Positions 1 through 8,746 are shown, counted from the first letter of the stretch. The stretch is DNA of 64,000 bases from Chryseobacterium gleum (GCA_945865535.1 CAMBDW010000001.1:62001-126000), one strand, 5' to 3'. A program made the numbers and translations. Notes: a model not told the origin generated them from the sequence alone.

Positions 1-539
1 TTTTTGGATATTCCTCCTTTTGATTGCTCCACATCATCTGTTCCAATGGAGAAACCCACTGTTTTTGCATCTCGCATATTTTGGCTCTCTCCTTTATTTT
101 TATCATCAGACAATTTCAAACTAACAGCAATAGTATCTTTAGGAAAAAATACCTCATCAAAAGCCTCTGGAGTATAATATTGATACTTTCCATTCCGCTT
201 AAAAATCTTTCCCTCATCAAAAATAAAGTCATTCACTATCCAGCATTTTTTACCATTAGAATAATGAGTCCCATCTTTTTTAAGTGTGCCAATCTTCTTG
301 CCTTTTGCATCAAATATTTTAAGCTCACTTTTATACTTATGAGTATAATAACGCAAATGCTTAAAGCCCATATAAAAAGTAGTATCGCTTTTTACATATC
401 CGACAAAATCTTCTACTGAAAAACCATTATTTTTTTCTGAAATTACCACATCATCTAAAAGAATCATTGGCATTAAAGTATCTTGAGCCTGCAAAACAGA
501 AACAAAGAAAAAAGAAACAAAAAATAACATACTTTTCAT
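1..539 (-). CDS. Secreted protein of unknown function (3' part beyond window)
   Basis: A minus-strand reading frame opens with ATG at 539 and stays open to the left edge, so at least 179 residues are present and the C-terminus is missing. The N-terminus (MKSMLFFVSFFFVSVLQAQD) is a signal peptide with likely cleavage after QA. The mature part starts with a short stretch like MPMILLDDVVI, then a region rich in Tyr, Lys and Gly (YYTHKYK, KKDGTHYSNGKKCW, NGKYQYYTPEAFDE) that looks like a compact beta-rich domain. I have an impression of similar secreted proteins in other Flavobacteriales but can name no family. It lies directly downstream of the RNase P RNA gene and its terminator on the same strand, so it needs its own promoter in the short gap. 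Confidence 0.7.
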   Translation of the reverse strand, partial: MKSMLFFVSFFFVSVLQAQDTLMPMILLDDVVISEKNNGFSVEDFVGYVKSDTTFYMGFKHLRYYTHKYKSELKIFDAKGKKIGTLKKDGTHYSNGKKCWIVNDFIFDEGKIFKRNGKYQYYTPEAFDEVFFPKDTIAVSLKLSDDKNKGESQNMRDAKTVGFSIGTDDVEQSKGGISK

Positions 540-550
540 AAAGCAAAGAT

Positions 551-576
551 AAAAAAAGCCGACACTAAGTGTCGGC
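551..576 (-). terminator. Rho-independent terminator of rnpB
   Basis: A perfect 8-bp stem (GCCGACAC with GTGTCGGC, 558-576) closes a 3-nt loop and is followed on the minus strand by seven T residues. It sits just past the 3' end of the RNase P RNA. Confidence 0.85.
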
Positions 577-582
577 CTTATA

Positions 583-882
583 TTAGTAATTACACGTAAG
601 CCGGATTCTGTTCTCCTAAGAGTGCTATCATTTATCTAGGACAATAGTTACCTATTGCCTCAAGCTACCTACCCCTCAAGAAAAAGCGAGCAGCTCTTAA
701 ATCTTGATATACATGGTATTGCACCACATAGAGTTTGCCTGGTTTCACTACAGCCTAACTGTACTTGCTTTCTGTTGCACTTGTCCATACCTTACGATAG
801 ATGGGCATTACCCATTATGTTGCTCTATGGTGTCCGGACTTTCCTCTTCAATAAATTGAAGCGATAGCATCAGTAATTACCT
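583..882 (-). ncRNA. rnpB: RNase P RNA (class A)
   Basis: Catalytic RNA of ribonuclease P, which removes 5' leaders from precursor tRNAs. Read on the minus strand, the 5' part carries the hallmark GAGGAAAGTCCGGAC (near 835-850) and the 3' part the hallmark AGAATCCGGCTTACGTG (near 594-612). The ends are set by the sequence GTAATTAC, present at both 873-880 and 586-593; it is self-complementary, so the two copies can pair as helix P1. That gives about 300 nt. A hairpin terminator follows. Exact ends are inferred. Confidence 0.93.
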
Positions 883-936
883 CAGCGAAAATAAACAATA
901 GATTTTAGATATTAGATACTAGACTATTAAATTAAT

Positions 937-944
937 TACTTTTG
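937..944 (+). promoter_or_regulatory. Bacteroidota -7 promoter element for tgt
   Basis: TACTTTTG matches the Bacteroidota consensus TAnnTTTG. Only five bases separate it from the tgt start codon, so transcription should begin at or within a few bases of the ATG. Confidence 0.6.
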
Positions 945-949
945 CCTCC

Positions 950-2080
950 ATGAAGTTTACATTATTAAAGGCAGATAAAGAGTCCAAAGCTAGATTAGGA
1001 GAAATTCAAACAGCACACGGAATAATAAAGACTCCTATCTTTATGCCAGTTGGTACTGCAGGGACGGTAAAGGGAGTGCATCAACACGAGCTTTTAGAGG
1101 ACACTTTAGCACAAATAATATTAGGAAATACCTACCACCTTTATTTAAGACCAGGACTTGATATTATTCAAGGGGCTGGAGGATTACACAAATTTATAGG
1201 ATGGGACAAACCCTTACTTACTGATAGTGGTGGCTATCAAGTTTATTCTTTATCCGGAACAAGAAAAATTGAAGAGAAAGGAGTAAAATTTCAATCCCAC
1301 ATTGATGGTAGTTATCACTTTTTTACTCCTGAATATGCCATAGATGTGCAAAGAACAATAGGTGCTGACATAATTATGGCCTTTGATGAATGTACCCCTT
1401 ACCCTTGCGAATACGATTATGCAAAAAGGTCCATGCACATGACTCACAGATGGCTAAAAAGATGTTGTGAAAGATTTGACTCAACAGAAGGAAAGTATGG
1501 ATTTGAACAAAGCTTCTTTCCAATTGTACAAGGAAGTATTTACAAAGATTTACGCTTACAATCAGCTGAGAAAATTGCTAGTTTTGAAAGAGAAGGAAAT
1601 GCAATTGGAGGGCTCTCAGTTGGAGAACCTCACGATATGATGTATGAAATGACCCAGACAGTCTGTTCAGTATTACCATGGGACAAACCAAGATATCTTA
1701 TGGGGGTAGGAACTCCTACCAATCTTTTAGAAAATATAGCCCTTGGAATTGATATGTTTGACTGTGTAATGCCAACAAGAAATGCTAGAAATGGAATGCT
1801 TTTTACTTCAGAAGGAACAATCAATCTAAAAAATAAAAAGTGGGAAAATGATTTTAGCCCATTAGACCCAGAAGGAACATCATTTGTAGACAACTCTTAT
1901 ACAAAAGCATATGTTCAACATTTGTTTAAGAGTAATGAACTCTTAGGAAAACAAATTGCGAGCTTACACAATATCCGTTTTTACTTATGGTTAATGGAAC
2001 AAGCACAAAAACAATTAGAAACAGGAACTTTTACTTCTTGGAAAAATAAGATGGTTAAGAAATTAGACACTCGCTTATAA
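950..2080 (+). CDS. tgt: Queuine tRNA-ribosyltransferase
   Basis: Exchanges guanine at the wobble position (G34) of tRNAs for Asp, Asn, His and Tyr with the queuosine precursor preQ1. The 376-residue protein has the usual length. Visible motifs are DSGGYQ (Asp92, general base), GGLSVGEP (about 220) and the nucleophile segment DMFDCVMPTRNARNG (Asp271). The zinc site normally formed by three Cys and one His is altered: an ungapped comparison with the E. coli segment puts Gly309, Ser311 and Asp314 where the Cys should be, while His340 (SLHN) is kept. The stop codon is immediately followed by the ATG of the LptF/G gene, so the two form an operon. Confidence 0.95.
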   Translation: MKFTLLKADKESKARLGEIQTAHGIIKTPIFMPVGTAGTVKGVHQHELLEDTLAQIILGNTYHLYLRPGLDIIQGAGGLHKFIGWDKPLLTDSGGYQVYSLSGTRKIEEKGVKFQSHIDGSYHFFTPEYAIDVQRTIGADIIMAFDECTPYPCEYDYAKRSMHMTHRWLKRCCERFDSTEGKYGFEQSFFPIVQGSIYKDLRLQSAEKIASFEREGNAIGGLSVGEPHDMMYEMTQTVCSVLPWDKPRYLMGVGTPTNLLENIALGIDMFDCVMPTRNARNGMLFTSEGTINLKNKKWENDFSPLDPEGTSFVDNSYTKAYVQHLFKSNELLGKQIASLHNIRFYLWLMEQAQKQLETGTFTSWKNKMVKKLDTRL

Positions 2081-3157
2081 ATGCAAAAACTCGATTGGTA
2101 TATTATTAAAAAGTTTTTAGGTACTTTCTTTTTTACTATTGCATTGATATTACTGATTGTTATCGTTTTTGATATTTCAGAAAAGATAGATGATTTTTTG
2201 GAACATGAAGTAAGTGTAAAATCTATTATTGTAGATTACTATTTTAATTTTATCCCTTTTTTCGGAAATCGTTTTAGTCCTCTATTTATTTTTATTTCGG
2301 TTATATTTTTTACTTCAAAAATGGCTAATGATAGTGAAATTATTGCCATATTAAATAGTGGAATGAGTTTTAACCGCTTACTAAAACCCTTTATTATTTC
2401 AGCGGTAATATTGGGTTTTTTATCATTTATACTTGGTAATTTTATTATTCCACCATCTAATAGCGAGAGAATTAATTTTGAAAACAAATACCTAAAAAAC
2501 AAACATTTTTTAAGTGAAAAAAATATCCATCTGCAAATACTGCCAGGTCAGTATGTCTATATGGAAAGTTTCAACTCCAAAAGAGAAATTGGTTATAAAT
2601 TTACTTTAGAAAACTTTAAAGAAGGAAAGCTGAGTTCAAAATTAAAAGCAGATTATGTGCAGTTTGATAGTATCAGTCAAAAATGGCAAGTAAACAACTA
2701 TGAGATAAGAGAATTTTTAAAGGATAAACAAAATATAACTCAGGGAAATAAATTGGACACTACGCTCAACTTACACCCTAGAGAATTTACAAAAAAAATA
2801 AGCCTTGTAGAAACTATGAATATGTTTGAACTTAATGATTATATTGCTGAAGAAGAACTAAAAGGAAGTGAACAATTAGTATACCATAAAATTGAAAAAC
2901 ACAGGAGGACTGCTTTTCCTTTTGCCTCTCTAATACTTACCTTAATTGCTGTAGCTATTGCGAGCCGAAAAGTTAAAGGAGGGATTGGTATCCATTTAGG
3001 AATTGGGATACTCATTGCCTTTACTTATCTCCTTTTTATGCAAGTGAGCATCACCTTTGCTACAAATAGTAACCTAGCTCCTGCACTAGCAGTTTGGATT
3101 CCTAACCTCTGTTATATGGTATTAGCTGGGATTTTGCTTTACAAAGCCCCAAAGTAA
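2081..3157 (+). CDS. LptF/LptG-family permease
   Basis: Inner-membrane subunit of the ABC machine that pulls lipopolysaccharide from the inner membrane to the periplasmic bridge (family YjgP/YjgQ). The 358-residue protein has the family layout: one helix at about 9-30, further helices around 60-120, a periplasmic beta-jellyroll domain (about 130-260, with the LQILPGQYVYMESF-type segment), and three C-terminal helices (about 275-356). KIEKHRRTAFPFASLILTLI is typical of the segment leading into the C-terminal helices. It begins at the base after the tgt stop, so translation is probably coupled. LptF and LptG cannot be told apart here, so no symbol is given. Confidence 0.9.
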   Translation: MQKLDWYIIKKFLGTFFFTIALILLIVIVFDISEKIDDFLEHEVSVKSIIVDYYFNFIPFFGNRFSPLFIFISVIFFTSKMANDSEIIAILNSGMSFNRLLKPFIISAVILGFLSFILGNFIIPPSNSERINFENKYLKNKHFLSEKNIHLQILPGQYVYMESFNSKREIGYKFTLENFKEGKLSSKLKADYVQFDSISQKWQVNNYEIREFLKDKQNITQGNKLDTTLNLHPREFTKKISLVETMNMFELNDYIAEEELKGSEQLVYHKIEKHRRTAFPFASLILTLIAVAIASRKVKGGIGIHLGIGILIAFTYLLFMQVSITFATNSNLAPALAVWIPNLCYMVLAGILLYKAPK

Positions 3158-3166
3158 GTTCCAAAG

Positions 3167-4858
3167 TTAATCCCTCTTCAATTTACGGTATTTGATACGC
3201 TTAGGCGAAATATCCCCCAAACGTTTCTTACGATTTTCCTCATAATCAGAAAAACCACCTTCAAAATAAACTACATTACTATCGCCTTCAAAGGCCAAAA
3301 TATGAGTACAAACTCTATCCAAAAACCATCTATCGTGTGAAATAATAACCGCACATCCTGCAAAATTATCTAGCCCTTCCTCCAATGCTCTTAATGTATT
3401 CACATCTAAATCATTTGTTGGCTCATCCAATAAAAGCACATTTGCCTCTTGCCTTAAAGTCATGGCTAAGTGCAAACGATTACGCTCCCCACCTGAGAGT
3501 ACTCCCACTTTCTTGTTTTGATCAGAACCATTAAAGTTAAATTTAGCAACATAAGCTCTTGAATTCATAAGTTTGCCTCCAACATTCACTTGCTCCTGTC
3601 CACCAGTTATTTGCTGCCAAATTGTTTTTTCCAAATCAATATCAGCATGTTGCTGATCTACATAAGCAATTTTTACGCTCTCACCTACTTTAAATGTACC
3701 AGAATCGGCAGTTTCTTGTTTCATAATCATACGAAACAAAGTTGTTTTTCCTGCTCCATTTGGTCCTACAATACCCACAATACCAGCTGGAGGTAATTTA
3801 AATTCTAAATTTTCATACAATAACTTATCCCCAAAAGCTTTACTTACACCTTCTGCATCAATCACATTATTTCCTAATCTTGGACCTGGAGGAATATACA
3901 ATTCTATAGTATCCTCTTTTCTTCTACCCTCATCACTTAATAATTTTTCATAATTACTCAAACGAGATTTTGATTTTGTCTGCCTTCCTTTTGGTGACAT
4001 TCGCACCCACTCCAATTCTCTTTCAAGAGTTTTTCTTCTTTTACTTTCTGTTTTTTCCTCTAGGGCTAATCTTTTTGTTTTTTGTTCCAACCAAGAAGAG
4101 TAATTCCCTTTCCAAGGAATTCCCTCTCCTCTATCTAATTCTAGAATCCAACCCGCAACATTATCTAAGAAATATCTATCGTGGGTAATAGCAATTACGG
4201 TTCCTTTATATTCTAAGAGATGTTGCTCTAGCCATAGAACAGATTCTGCATCCAAGTGATTTGTTGGCTCATCCAATAATAAAATCTCTGGTTCTTGTAA
4301 TAATAAACGACAAAGAGCAACTCTTCTTCTTTCTCCTCCAGAGAGCACCGAAATCTGAGCATCTGACTCTGGACATCTTAAAGCATCCATTGCTATATTT
4401 AGTTTGGTCTCAATATCCCAAGCACCAAGGGCTTCAATTTTATCCTGAAGTTCTCCTTGATGTTTCATTAACTTTTCCATCTTATCAGCATTCTCATAAT
4501 TCTCAGGTAATCCAAAAGCATCATTTATAGCATTGTATGCTGCCAAAGCATCTACAGCTTCTTGCATACCTTCTTTTACAATATCCATTACAGTTTTGCT
4601 ATCATCAAGTTTGGGCTCCTGTTCCAAATACCCTACTTTATAACCATCTGAAAAAGTAATATCACCTTGATAAGATTTCTCTACTCCAGCAATGATCTTT
4701 AAAAGTGTTGATTTACCCGAACCATTAAGTCCTATAATACCAATTTTTGCACCATAGAAAAAAGAAAGATAAATGTCCTTTAATACTTGATTATTATTAT
4801 TGTTATAGGACTTGGAAAGTCCAGTCATTGAAAAAATTATTTTCTTATCGTCTGACAT
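3167..4858 (-). CDS. ettA: Energy-dependent translational throttle protein (ABC-F ATPase)
   Basis: Cytoplasmic ABC-F ATPase that binds the ribosomal E site and gates the first elongation step according to the ATP/ADP level. The 563-residue protein has two nucleotide-binding domains: Walker A GLNGSGKST (43-51), signature LSGGERRRVALC, Walker B LLLDEPTNHLD, a linker rich in Lys/Arg (about 240-310), then GPNGAGKTT, LSGGERNRLHLA and LLLDEPTNDLD. There is no membrane domain. Length and the LRALEEGLDNFAGCAVIISH region fit EttA rather than Uup or other ABC-F members. A TACTTTTG promoter lies 21 bases upstream. It converges on lptF/G with a 9-bp gap. Confidence 0.93.
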   Translation of the reverse strand: MSDDKKIIFSMTGLSKSYNNNNNQVLKDIYLSFFYGAKIGIIGLNGSGKSTLLKIIAGVEKSYQGDITFSDGYKVGYLEQEPKLDDSKTVMDIVKEGMQEAVDALAAYNAINDAFGLPENYENADKMEKLMKHQGELQDKIEALGAWDIETKLNIAMDALRCPESDAQISVLSGGERRRVALCRLLLQEPEILLLDEPTNHLDAESVLWLEQHLLEYKGTVIAITHDRYFLDNVAGWILELDRGEGIPWKGNYSSWLEQKTKRLALEEKTESKRRKTLERELEWVRMSPKGRQTKSKSRLSNYEKLLSDEGRRKEDTIELYIPPGPRLGNNVIDAEGVSKAFGDKLLYENLEFKLPPAGIVGIVGPNGAGKTTLFRMIMKQETADSGTFKVGESVKIAYVDQQHADIDLEKTIWQQITGGQEQVNVGGKLMNSRAYVAKFNFNGSDQNKKVGVLSGGERNRLHLAMTLRQEANVLLLDEPTNDLDVNTLRALEEGLDNFAGCAVIISHDRWFLDRVCTHILAFEGDSNVVYFEGGFSDYEENRKKRLGDISPKRIKYRKLKRD

Positions 4859-4879
4859 ATTTTATTATTTTTACGCTCA

Positions 4880-4887
4880 CAAAAGTA
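4880..4887 (-). promoter_or_regulatory. Bacteroidota -7 promoter element for ettA
   Basis: On the minus strand this reads TACTTTTG, a match to TAnnTTTG, 21 bases before the ettA ATG. Confidence 0.6.
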
Positions 4888-4905
4888 ATTCTTAAAATTT
4901 AAAAG

Positions 4906-5073
4906 ATGAAAAAAAGCATTGGAATCTCTATATTATTAATTGTTATAGGTATTGTTTTCCTATTAGACAATCTAAATTATGTTCATATTTCAATAGCAGA
5001 GCTAATTAGGACCTACTGGCCTGTAATCTTAATTTGGCTGGGGATCGAAAAGTTAATGAGAGATTTGAAATAG
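4906..5073 (+). CDS. Small LiaF-N/DUF5668-like membrane protein
   Basis: A 55-residue protein starting MKKSIGISILLIVIGIVFLL. It has two hydrophobic segments (about 5-20 and 36-49) and the pattern GIVFLLDN ... YWPVILIWLGIEKL, which is the signature of the two-helix LiaI/LiaF N-terminal-type domain (DUF5668). Its role is unknown; related domains occur in envelope-stress proteins and as stand-alone small membrane proteins. It is transcribed away from ettA, with only 47 bp between the two starts, and its last 21 bases overlap the 3' end of the convergent radical SAM gene. The pattern match, not the length, is why I call it real. Confidence 0.65.
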   Translation: MKKSIGISILLIVIGIVFLLDNLNYVHISIAELIRTYWPVILIWLGIEKLMRDLK

Positions 5074-5988
5074 TCTTCCTTGAACAGCATTTCTTTGCTC
5101 TAAGCGTTTTTCAACTAAATGCTTTACTTCAAAATTCTTTAAGCCATATTTTGGATGTATCAACATGCTAGCTGGTGATTCACTAAAGAATCTTTCTAAA
5201 ATAATATTTGGGTTCAGTAATTCGATAAAATCTACTACTAAATCAATATACTCTTCTAGTTGCATAAATGTAAACATCTCTGGAGTATGCTTAAATTGAT
5301 ATGCCATCATAGTATGCTTTACAATTTGAAGATGATGGACTTTTAATGTATTTATAGGTAAATCTGAAATTTTACGAGCATGTTCTAACATATCCTCTTT
5401 GGTTTCTCCTGGCAAACCTAAAATTAAATGTCCACCTAGATGAATACCTCTACCAGCTGCTCTTTTATAGGCATCAATTGCATCCTCATGAGTCTGGCAT
5501 CTATTTATAATTTTTAGGGTTTCATTATTTGTAGATTCTAACCCGAACTCTAATTTTATAAAAACCCCTTTATTTACTAACTCCTGAAGATAATCCAACA
5601 CCTCATCTTTAATACAATCTGGACGAGTAGCAATAACCAAACCTAAAACATCTTCATGATCCAATGCCTCTTCATACATTTTTTTTAAATCAGCAAGTGG
5701 AGCATAAGTATTTGTATATGCTTGAAAATATGCTAAGTATTTTTGTGCTTTATACTTTTTAGAAAAAAATGCGATACCCTCATCAATCTGTACTTTTATC
5801 GGCTTAATTGGTTTGCAGTAATCAGGATTAAAAGTATTATTATTACAATAGGTACAGCCACCCATTCCTTTACTTCCATCTTTATTTGGACAGGTAAAAC
5901 CAGCATTTATGCATACTTTTTGGACTCTAGCCCCAAATTTTTTCTTGATAAAAGAAGAAAAATCATTATATCTTTTTTCCGTTTGCAT
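5053..5988 (-). CDS. Radical SAM protein, YhcC/TIGR01212 family
   Basis: A 311-residue predicted radical S-adenosylmethionine enzyme of the YhcC-like family; its substrate is not established. The iron-sulfur cluster region reads GFTCPNKDGSKGMGGCTYCN, with Cys33, Cys45 and Cys48 as likely ligands and Cys26 just before. Family blocks follow: YFQAYTNTYAPL, GLVIATRPDC, LEFGLEST, and GGHLILGLPGETKEDM. I start it at ATG 5988 (MQTEKRYNDF) because family proteins begin close to this point; the ATG 30 bases further upstream would add an unlikely hydrophobic decapeptide. No operon partner is evident. Confidence 0.85.
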   Translation of the reverse strand: MQTEKRYNDFSSFIKKKFGARVQKVCINAGFTCPNKDGSKGMGGCTYCNNNTFNPDYCKPIKPIKVQIDEGIAFFSKKYKAQKYLAYFQAYTNTYAPLADLKKMYEEALDHEDVLGLVIATRPDCIKDEVLDYLQELVNKGVFIKLEFGLESTNNETLKIINRCQTHEDAIDAYKRAAGRGIHLGGHLILGLPGETKEDMLEHARKISDLPINTLKVHHLQIVKHTMMAYQFKHTPEMFTFMQLEEYIDLVVDFIELLNPNIILERFFSESPASMLIHPKYGLKNFEVKHLVEKRLEQRNAVQGRLFQISH

Positions 5989-6052
5989 GTTGCAAAAATA
6001 GTAGAATATTAACAACAAAACAGTTGGATTTTCGTATTAAGAAAAGAATTCT

Positions 6053-6060
6053 TAAGTTTG
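6053..6060 (+). promoter_or_regulatory. Bacteroidota -7 promoter element for the 70-residue ORF
   Basis: TAAGTTTG matches TAnnTTTG and lies 17 bases before the ATG at 6078, which supports that short gene being expressed. Confidence 0.5.
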
Positions 6061-6077
6061 CCTGAATAACTCAATAC

Positions 6078-6290
6078 ATGTCTGAAAAAAAAATATCCTC
6101 ATTAGAAAAGATTGGCTATCTAAAAACATTGCCTAAAGATGCTGATATTAATGATTATGAAAGTCTTTTGATTTCGGAGAAAGATGGTAAAACAATTACC
6201 CTTTACATACTAGCATCAGAAAGAAAAGAATTTGATGAAACCAGTAATTTTACTAATAGTTGGGATGTATTTAATTCTTATCTGAATTAA
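6078..6290 (+). CDS. Small hypothetical protein
   Basis: A 70-residue soluble protein (MSEKKISSLEKIGYLKTLPK start; NSWDVFNSYLN end) with no signal peptide or membrane segment. I do not recognise a family. Support for it being real is a TAnnTTTG element at a normal distance, ordinary codon use, and its fit in the gap between the radical SAM gene and the convergent DUF6356 gene, which ends 7 bp away. Confidence 0.5.
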   Translation: MSEKKISSLEKIGYLKTLPKDADINDYESLLISEKDGKTITLYILASERKEFDETSNFTNSWDVFNSYLN

Positions 6291-6297
6291 TAGCCTT

Positions 6298-6495
6298 CTA
6301 TCTAGCTTGTAAAGCATCATTTAATTTAGAAATGCTATCGCTAGTGCTATATTCAAAACACCAAGGGAATATAGCGTGAATGAATGTTCGAATAGCTATG
6401 CCAATTAATTGTATTCCAAAACTACAAGATTTTAAAAAGTGCTGGAAATAAGTTTGTCCTACAGCATTAGGATGGTTTTTAAAAATATTCTTCAT
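6298..6495 (-). CDS. DUF6356 family protein
   Basis: A 65-residue protein whose start, MKNIFKNHPNAVGQTYFQHF, carries the HPxxVGxTYxxH pattern of DUF6356. A hydrophobic stretch (about 27-46, SFGIQLIGIAIRTFIHAIFPWCF) and the pattern HAIFPWCFEYSTSDSISKL complete the family layout. Function unknown, probably membrane-associated. It begins one base after the stop of the MBL-fold gene, so the two are one operon. Confidence 0.7.
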   Translation of the reverse strand: MKNIFKNHPNAVGQTYFQHFLKSCSFGIQLIGIAIRTFIHAIFPWCFEYSTSDSISKLNDALQAR

Positions 6496-6496
6496 A

Positions 6497-7339
6497 TTAT
6501 AAAATCTCTGTTAGTTTAAAAGTATCTTTTAACCTAACCCCTCTATCGGTTTGCTCAACAGTGCAACATTCGCTATAGTTATCATGCTGTAAAAATAGAA
6601 TGTATTCTTGTTCTACAGCTTTTTTTAGGAACTTTTCTTTTTCTGTTAAAGTAAGTAAAGGTCTGGTATCATAGCCCATGATATAAGCTAAAGGTATATG
6701 TCCTGTGCTTGGCAATAAATCAGCTGCAAAAACTATAGTCTTATCTTTATAAGTTATATGAGGAATCATCTGGGCATCAGTATGTCCGTTTACAAAAAGC
6801 GCATCAAAATTATGGAATATGTTTTTCTCGTTTTCTACAAAATTTAGATGTCCAGATTCTTGGATTGGAATGATATTTTCTCTTAAAAAAGAAGCTTTCT
6901 CTCTATTATTTGGCTCAGTAGCCCATTTCCAATGATCCGGATTACTCCAATACTTTGCATTCTTAAAAGCCATCTCAAAACCACTTCTATCTTTATTCCA
7001 TTTTACACTACCCCCACAATGATCAAAATGTAAATGGGTAAGAAATACATCAGTTATATCATCAGCTGAGAAACCGTGTTTTGCTAAAGATGAATGTAAA
7101 TTTACATCACCATGGAGATAATAATGTTTTAGAAATTTATCATCTTGTTTATCTCCTATTCCGTTATCAATTAAAATAAGCCTTGAACCATCTTCAATTA
7201 AAAGTGAACGCATAGCCCAGGGACATAAATTATTCTCATCAGATGGATTTGTTTTACTCCAAATCACTTTGGGTACAGCTCCAAACATTCCTCCACCATC
7301 TAATTTAAAAAACCCTGTGTCTATTGTGTACAATTGCAT
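6497..7339 (-). CDS. MBL-fold metallo-hydrolase
   Basis: A 280-residue cytoplasmic enzyme of the metallo-beta-lactamase fold. The metal-binding motif is THLHFDHCGG (His102, His104, Asp106, His107), with further ligands likely in VNGHTDAQMIPH and FAADLLP. DNGIGDKQ and the overall spacing resemble the lactonase-like/quorum-quenching branch of the family, but substrate cannot be read from sequence. A TATCTTTG promoter element lies 20 bases upstream. It heads a two-gene operon with DUF6356. Confidence 0.85.
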   Translation of the reverse strand: MQLYTIDTGFFKLDGGGMFGAVPKVIWSKTNPSDENNLCPWAMRSLLIEDGSRLILIDNGIGDKQDDKFLKHYYLHGDVNLHSSLAKHGFSADDITDVFLTHLHFDHCGGSVKWNKDRSGFEMAFKNAKYWSNPDHWKWATEPNNREKASFLRENIIPIQESGHLNFVENEKNIFHNFDALFVNGHTDAQMIPHITYKDKTIVFAADLLPSTGHIPLAYIMGYDTRPLLTLTEKEKFLKKAVEQEYILFLQHDNYSECCTVEQTDRGVRLKDTFKLTEIL

Positions 7340-7359
7340 GTTAGTAAATTTCGGTTTGT

Positions 7360-7367
7360 CAAAGATA
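7360..7367 (-). promoter_or_regulatory. Bacteroidota -7 promoter element for the MBL operon
   Basis: On the minus strand this reads TATCTTTG (consensus TAnnTTTG), 20 bases before the ATG of the MBL-fold gene. Confidence 0.55.
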
Positions 7368-7414
7368 ACAATTGCTCTTAATTTCTACTTTTATTTCTAA
7401 TAAATTTTTCCAAA

Positions 7415-8740
7415 ATGAAGATACATTTAATTGCGATTGGCGGAAGTGCCATGCATAATATGGCTTTAGCGCTTCACCATAAAGGATTTGATGTAACAGG
7501 AAGTGATGATGCCATTTTTAGCCCAAGTAAAGAGCGCTTAGCAAAATATAATTTACTGCCCAATGAAATGGGCTGGTTTGTGTCTAAAATTACTTCTGAT
7601 TTAGATGCAATTATTTTAGGAATGCACGCAAGAGAAGACAATCCTGAATTAGCAAAGGCAAAAGAACTAAACATTCCTATTTTTTCATATCCTGAATATA
7701 TTTATGAGCAATCTAAAAATAAAAAGCGTGTTGTAATTGGAGGAAGCCATGGAAAAACCTCCATAACTGCTATGATATTGCATGTGCTTGAAAATTTAAA
7801 TATGGATTGCGATTATATGGTTGGTGCACAATTAGAAGGCTTTGATACTATGGTTAAACTTAGTCATGATGCACCCATTATAATATTGGAAGGAGATGAA
7901 TATTTAAGTTCCCCAATTGACAGACGACCAAAATTTCATTTATACCAGCCCCACATAGCCGTGCTTAGTGGCATTGCCTGGGATCATATAAATGTATTTC
8001 CAACTTTTGAAATGTATGTAAATCAATTCCGGATTTTTAAAAATATGATAACCGACACTCTTATTTATTGCTCGGAAGATAAGGAGTTAACCAAACTTTC
8101 AAAAGAAACTACAAAATGCAAGCTTATTGCTTATTCAACACCTAATCACACAATAGAAAATGGGATAACATCAGTAGAAAATACAGCACTATTAATATTT
8201 GGAAATCATAATTTACAAAACCTAAATGCTGCTAGATTAGTGTGCAATGAATTAGGTGTTTCAGATACTAATTTTTATCAGAAAATAGCCACTTTTAAAG
8301 GCGCCTCTAACAGGCTGGAATTAGTAAGAAGAAGCGAAACATCAGCAATTTATAAGGATTTTGCCCACTCCCCATCTAAATTGAAAGCAACTTCATCTGC
8401 AATGAAAAAGCAGTTTAAAAACAGAAAATTAGTGGCTTGTATGGAGCTTCATACTTTCAGTAGTTTGAATGAAGAATTTTTAAAAGAGTACAAAGGTAGT
8501 ATGGATGAGCCAGACACTGCAATTGTTTATTTTAGCCCAGAAGCTATTGCTCATAAAAAATTGGAAGCAATTACAAAAGAGCAAGTACACAGGGCTTTTA
8601 ATCGTGAAGATTTACTAGTATTTACTGACTCTAAAGAATTAGAAAAGTATTTAAACGCTCTAAATTGGAAAAATCAAAATCTATTAATGATGAGTTCGGG
8701 AAATTTTGAAGGCATAGAATTTGGGAATTTGATAAAATAA
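7415..8740 (+). CDS. mpl: Mpl-type Mur ligase (UDP-MurNAc : murein peptide ligase)
   Basis: Cytoplasmic ATP-dependent ligase that joins recovered murein tripeptide to UDP-N-acetylmuramic acid for wall recycling. The 441-residue protein has the three Mur domains: an N-terminal Rossmann part opening MKIHLIAIGGSAMHNMA, an ATP-binding centre with P-loop GGSHGKTS (109-116) and the acidic block ILEGDEYLSSP, and a C-terminal domain (SNRLELV, YKDFAHSP, SSGNFEG). Tight starting sequence and the GDEYLSSPIDRRPKF block are characteristic of Mpl rather than MurC. It is a single gene that diverges from the MBL gene and ends at a bidirectional terminator. Activity on free tripeptide is inferred from the family. 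Confidence 0.88.
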   Translation: MKIHLIAIGGSAMHNMALALHHKGFDVTGSDDAIFSPSKERLAKYNLLPNEMGWFVSKITSDLDAIILGMHAREDNPELAKAKELNIPIFSYPEYIYEQSKNKKRVVIGGSHGKTSITAMILHVLENLNMDCDYMVGAQLEGFDTMVKLSHDAPIIILEGDEYLSSPIDRRPKFHLYQPHIAVLSGIAWDHINVFPTFEMYVNQFRIFKNMITDTLIYCSEDKELTKLSKETTKCKLIAYSTPNHTIENGITSVENTALLIFGNHNLQNLNAARLVCNELGVSDTNFYQKIATFKGASNRLELVRRSETSAIYKDFAHSPSKLKATSSAMKKQFKNRKLVACMELHTFSSLNEEFLKEYKGSMDEPDTAIVYFSPEAIAHKKLEAITKEQVHRAFNREDLLVFTDSKELEKYLNALNWKNQNLLMMSSGNFEGIEFGNLIK

Positions 8741-8746
8741 AAGCAT

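Noticed and set aside
655-867. 70-residue plus-strand ORF
   Set aside because: It lies antisense to the RNase P RNA gene, whose conserved 5' and 3' hallmarks and terminator are clear.
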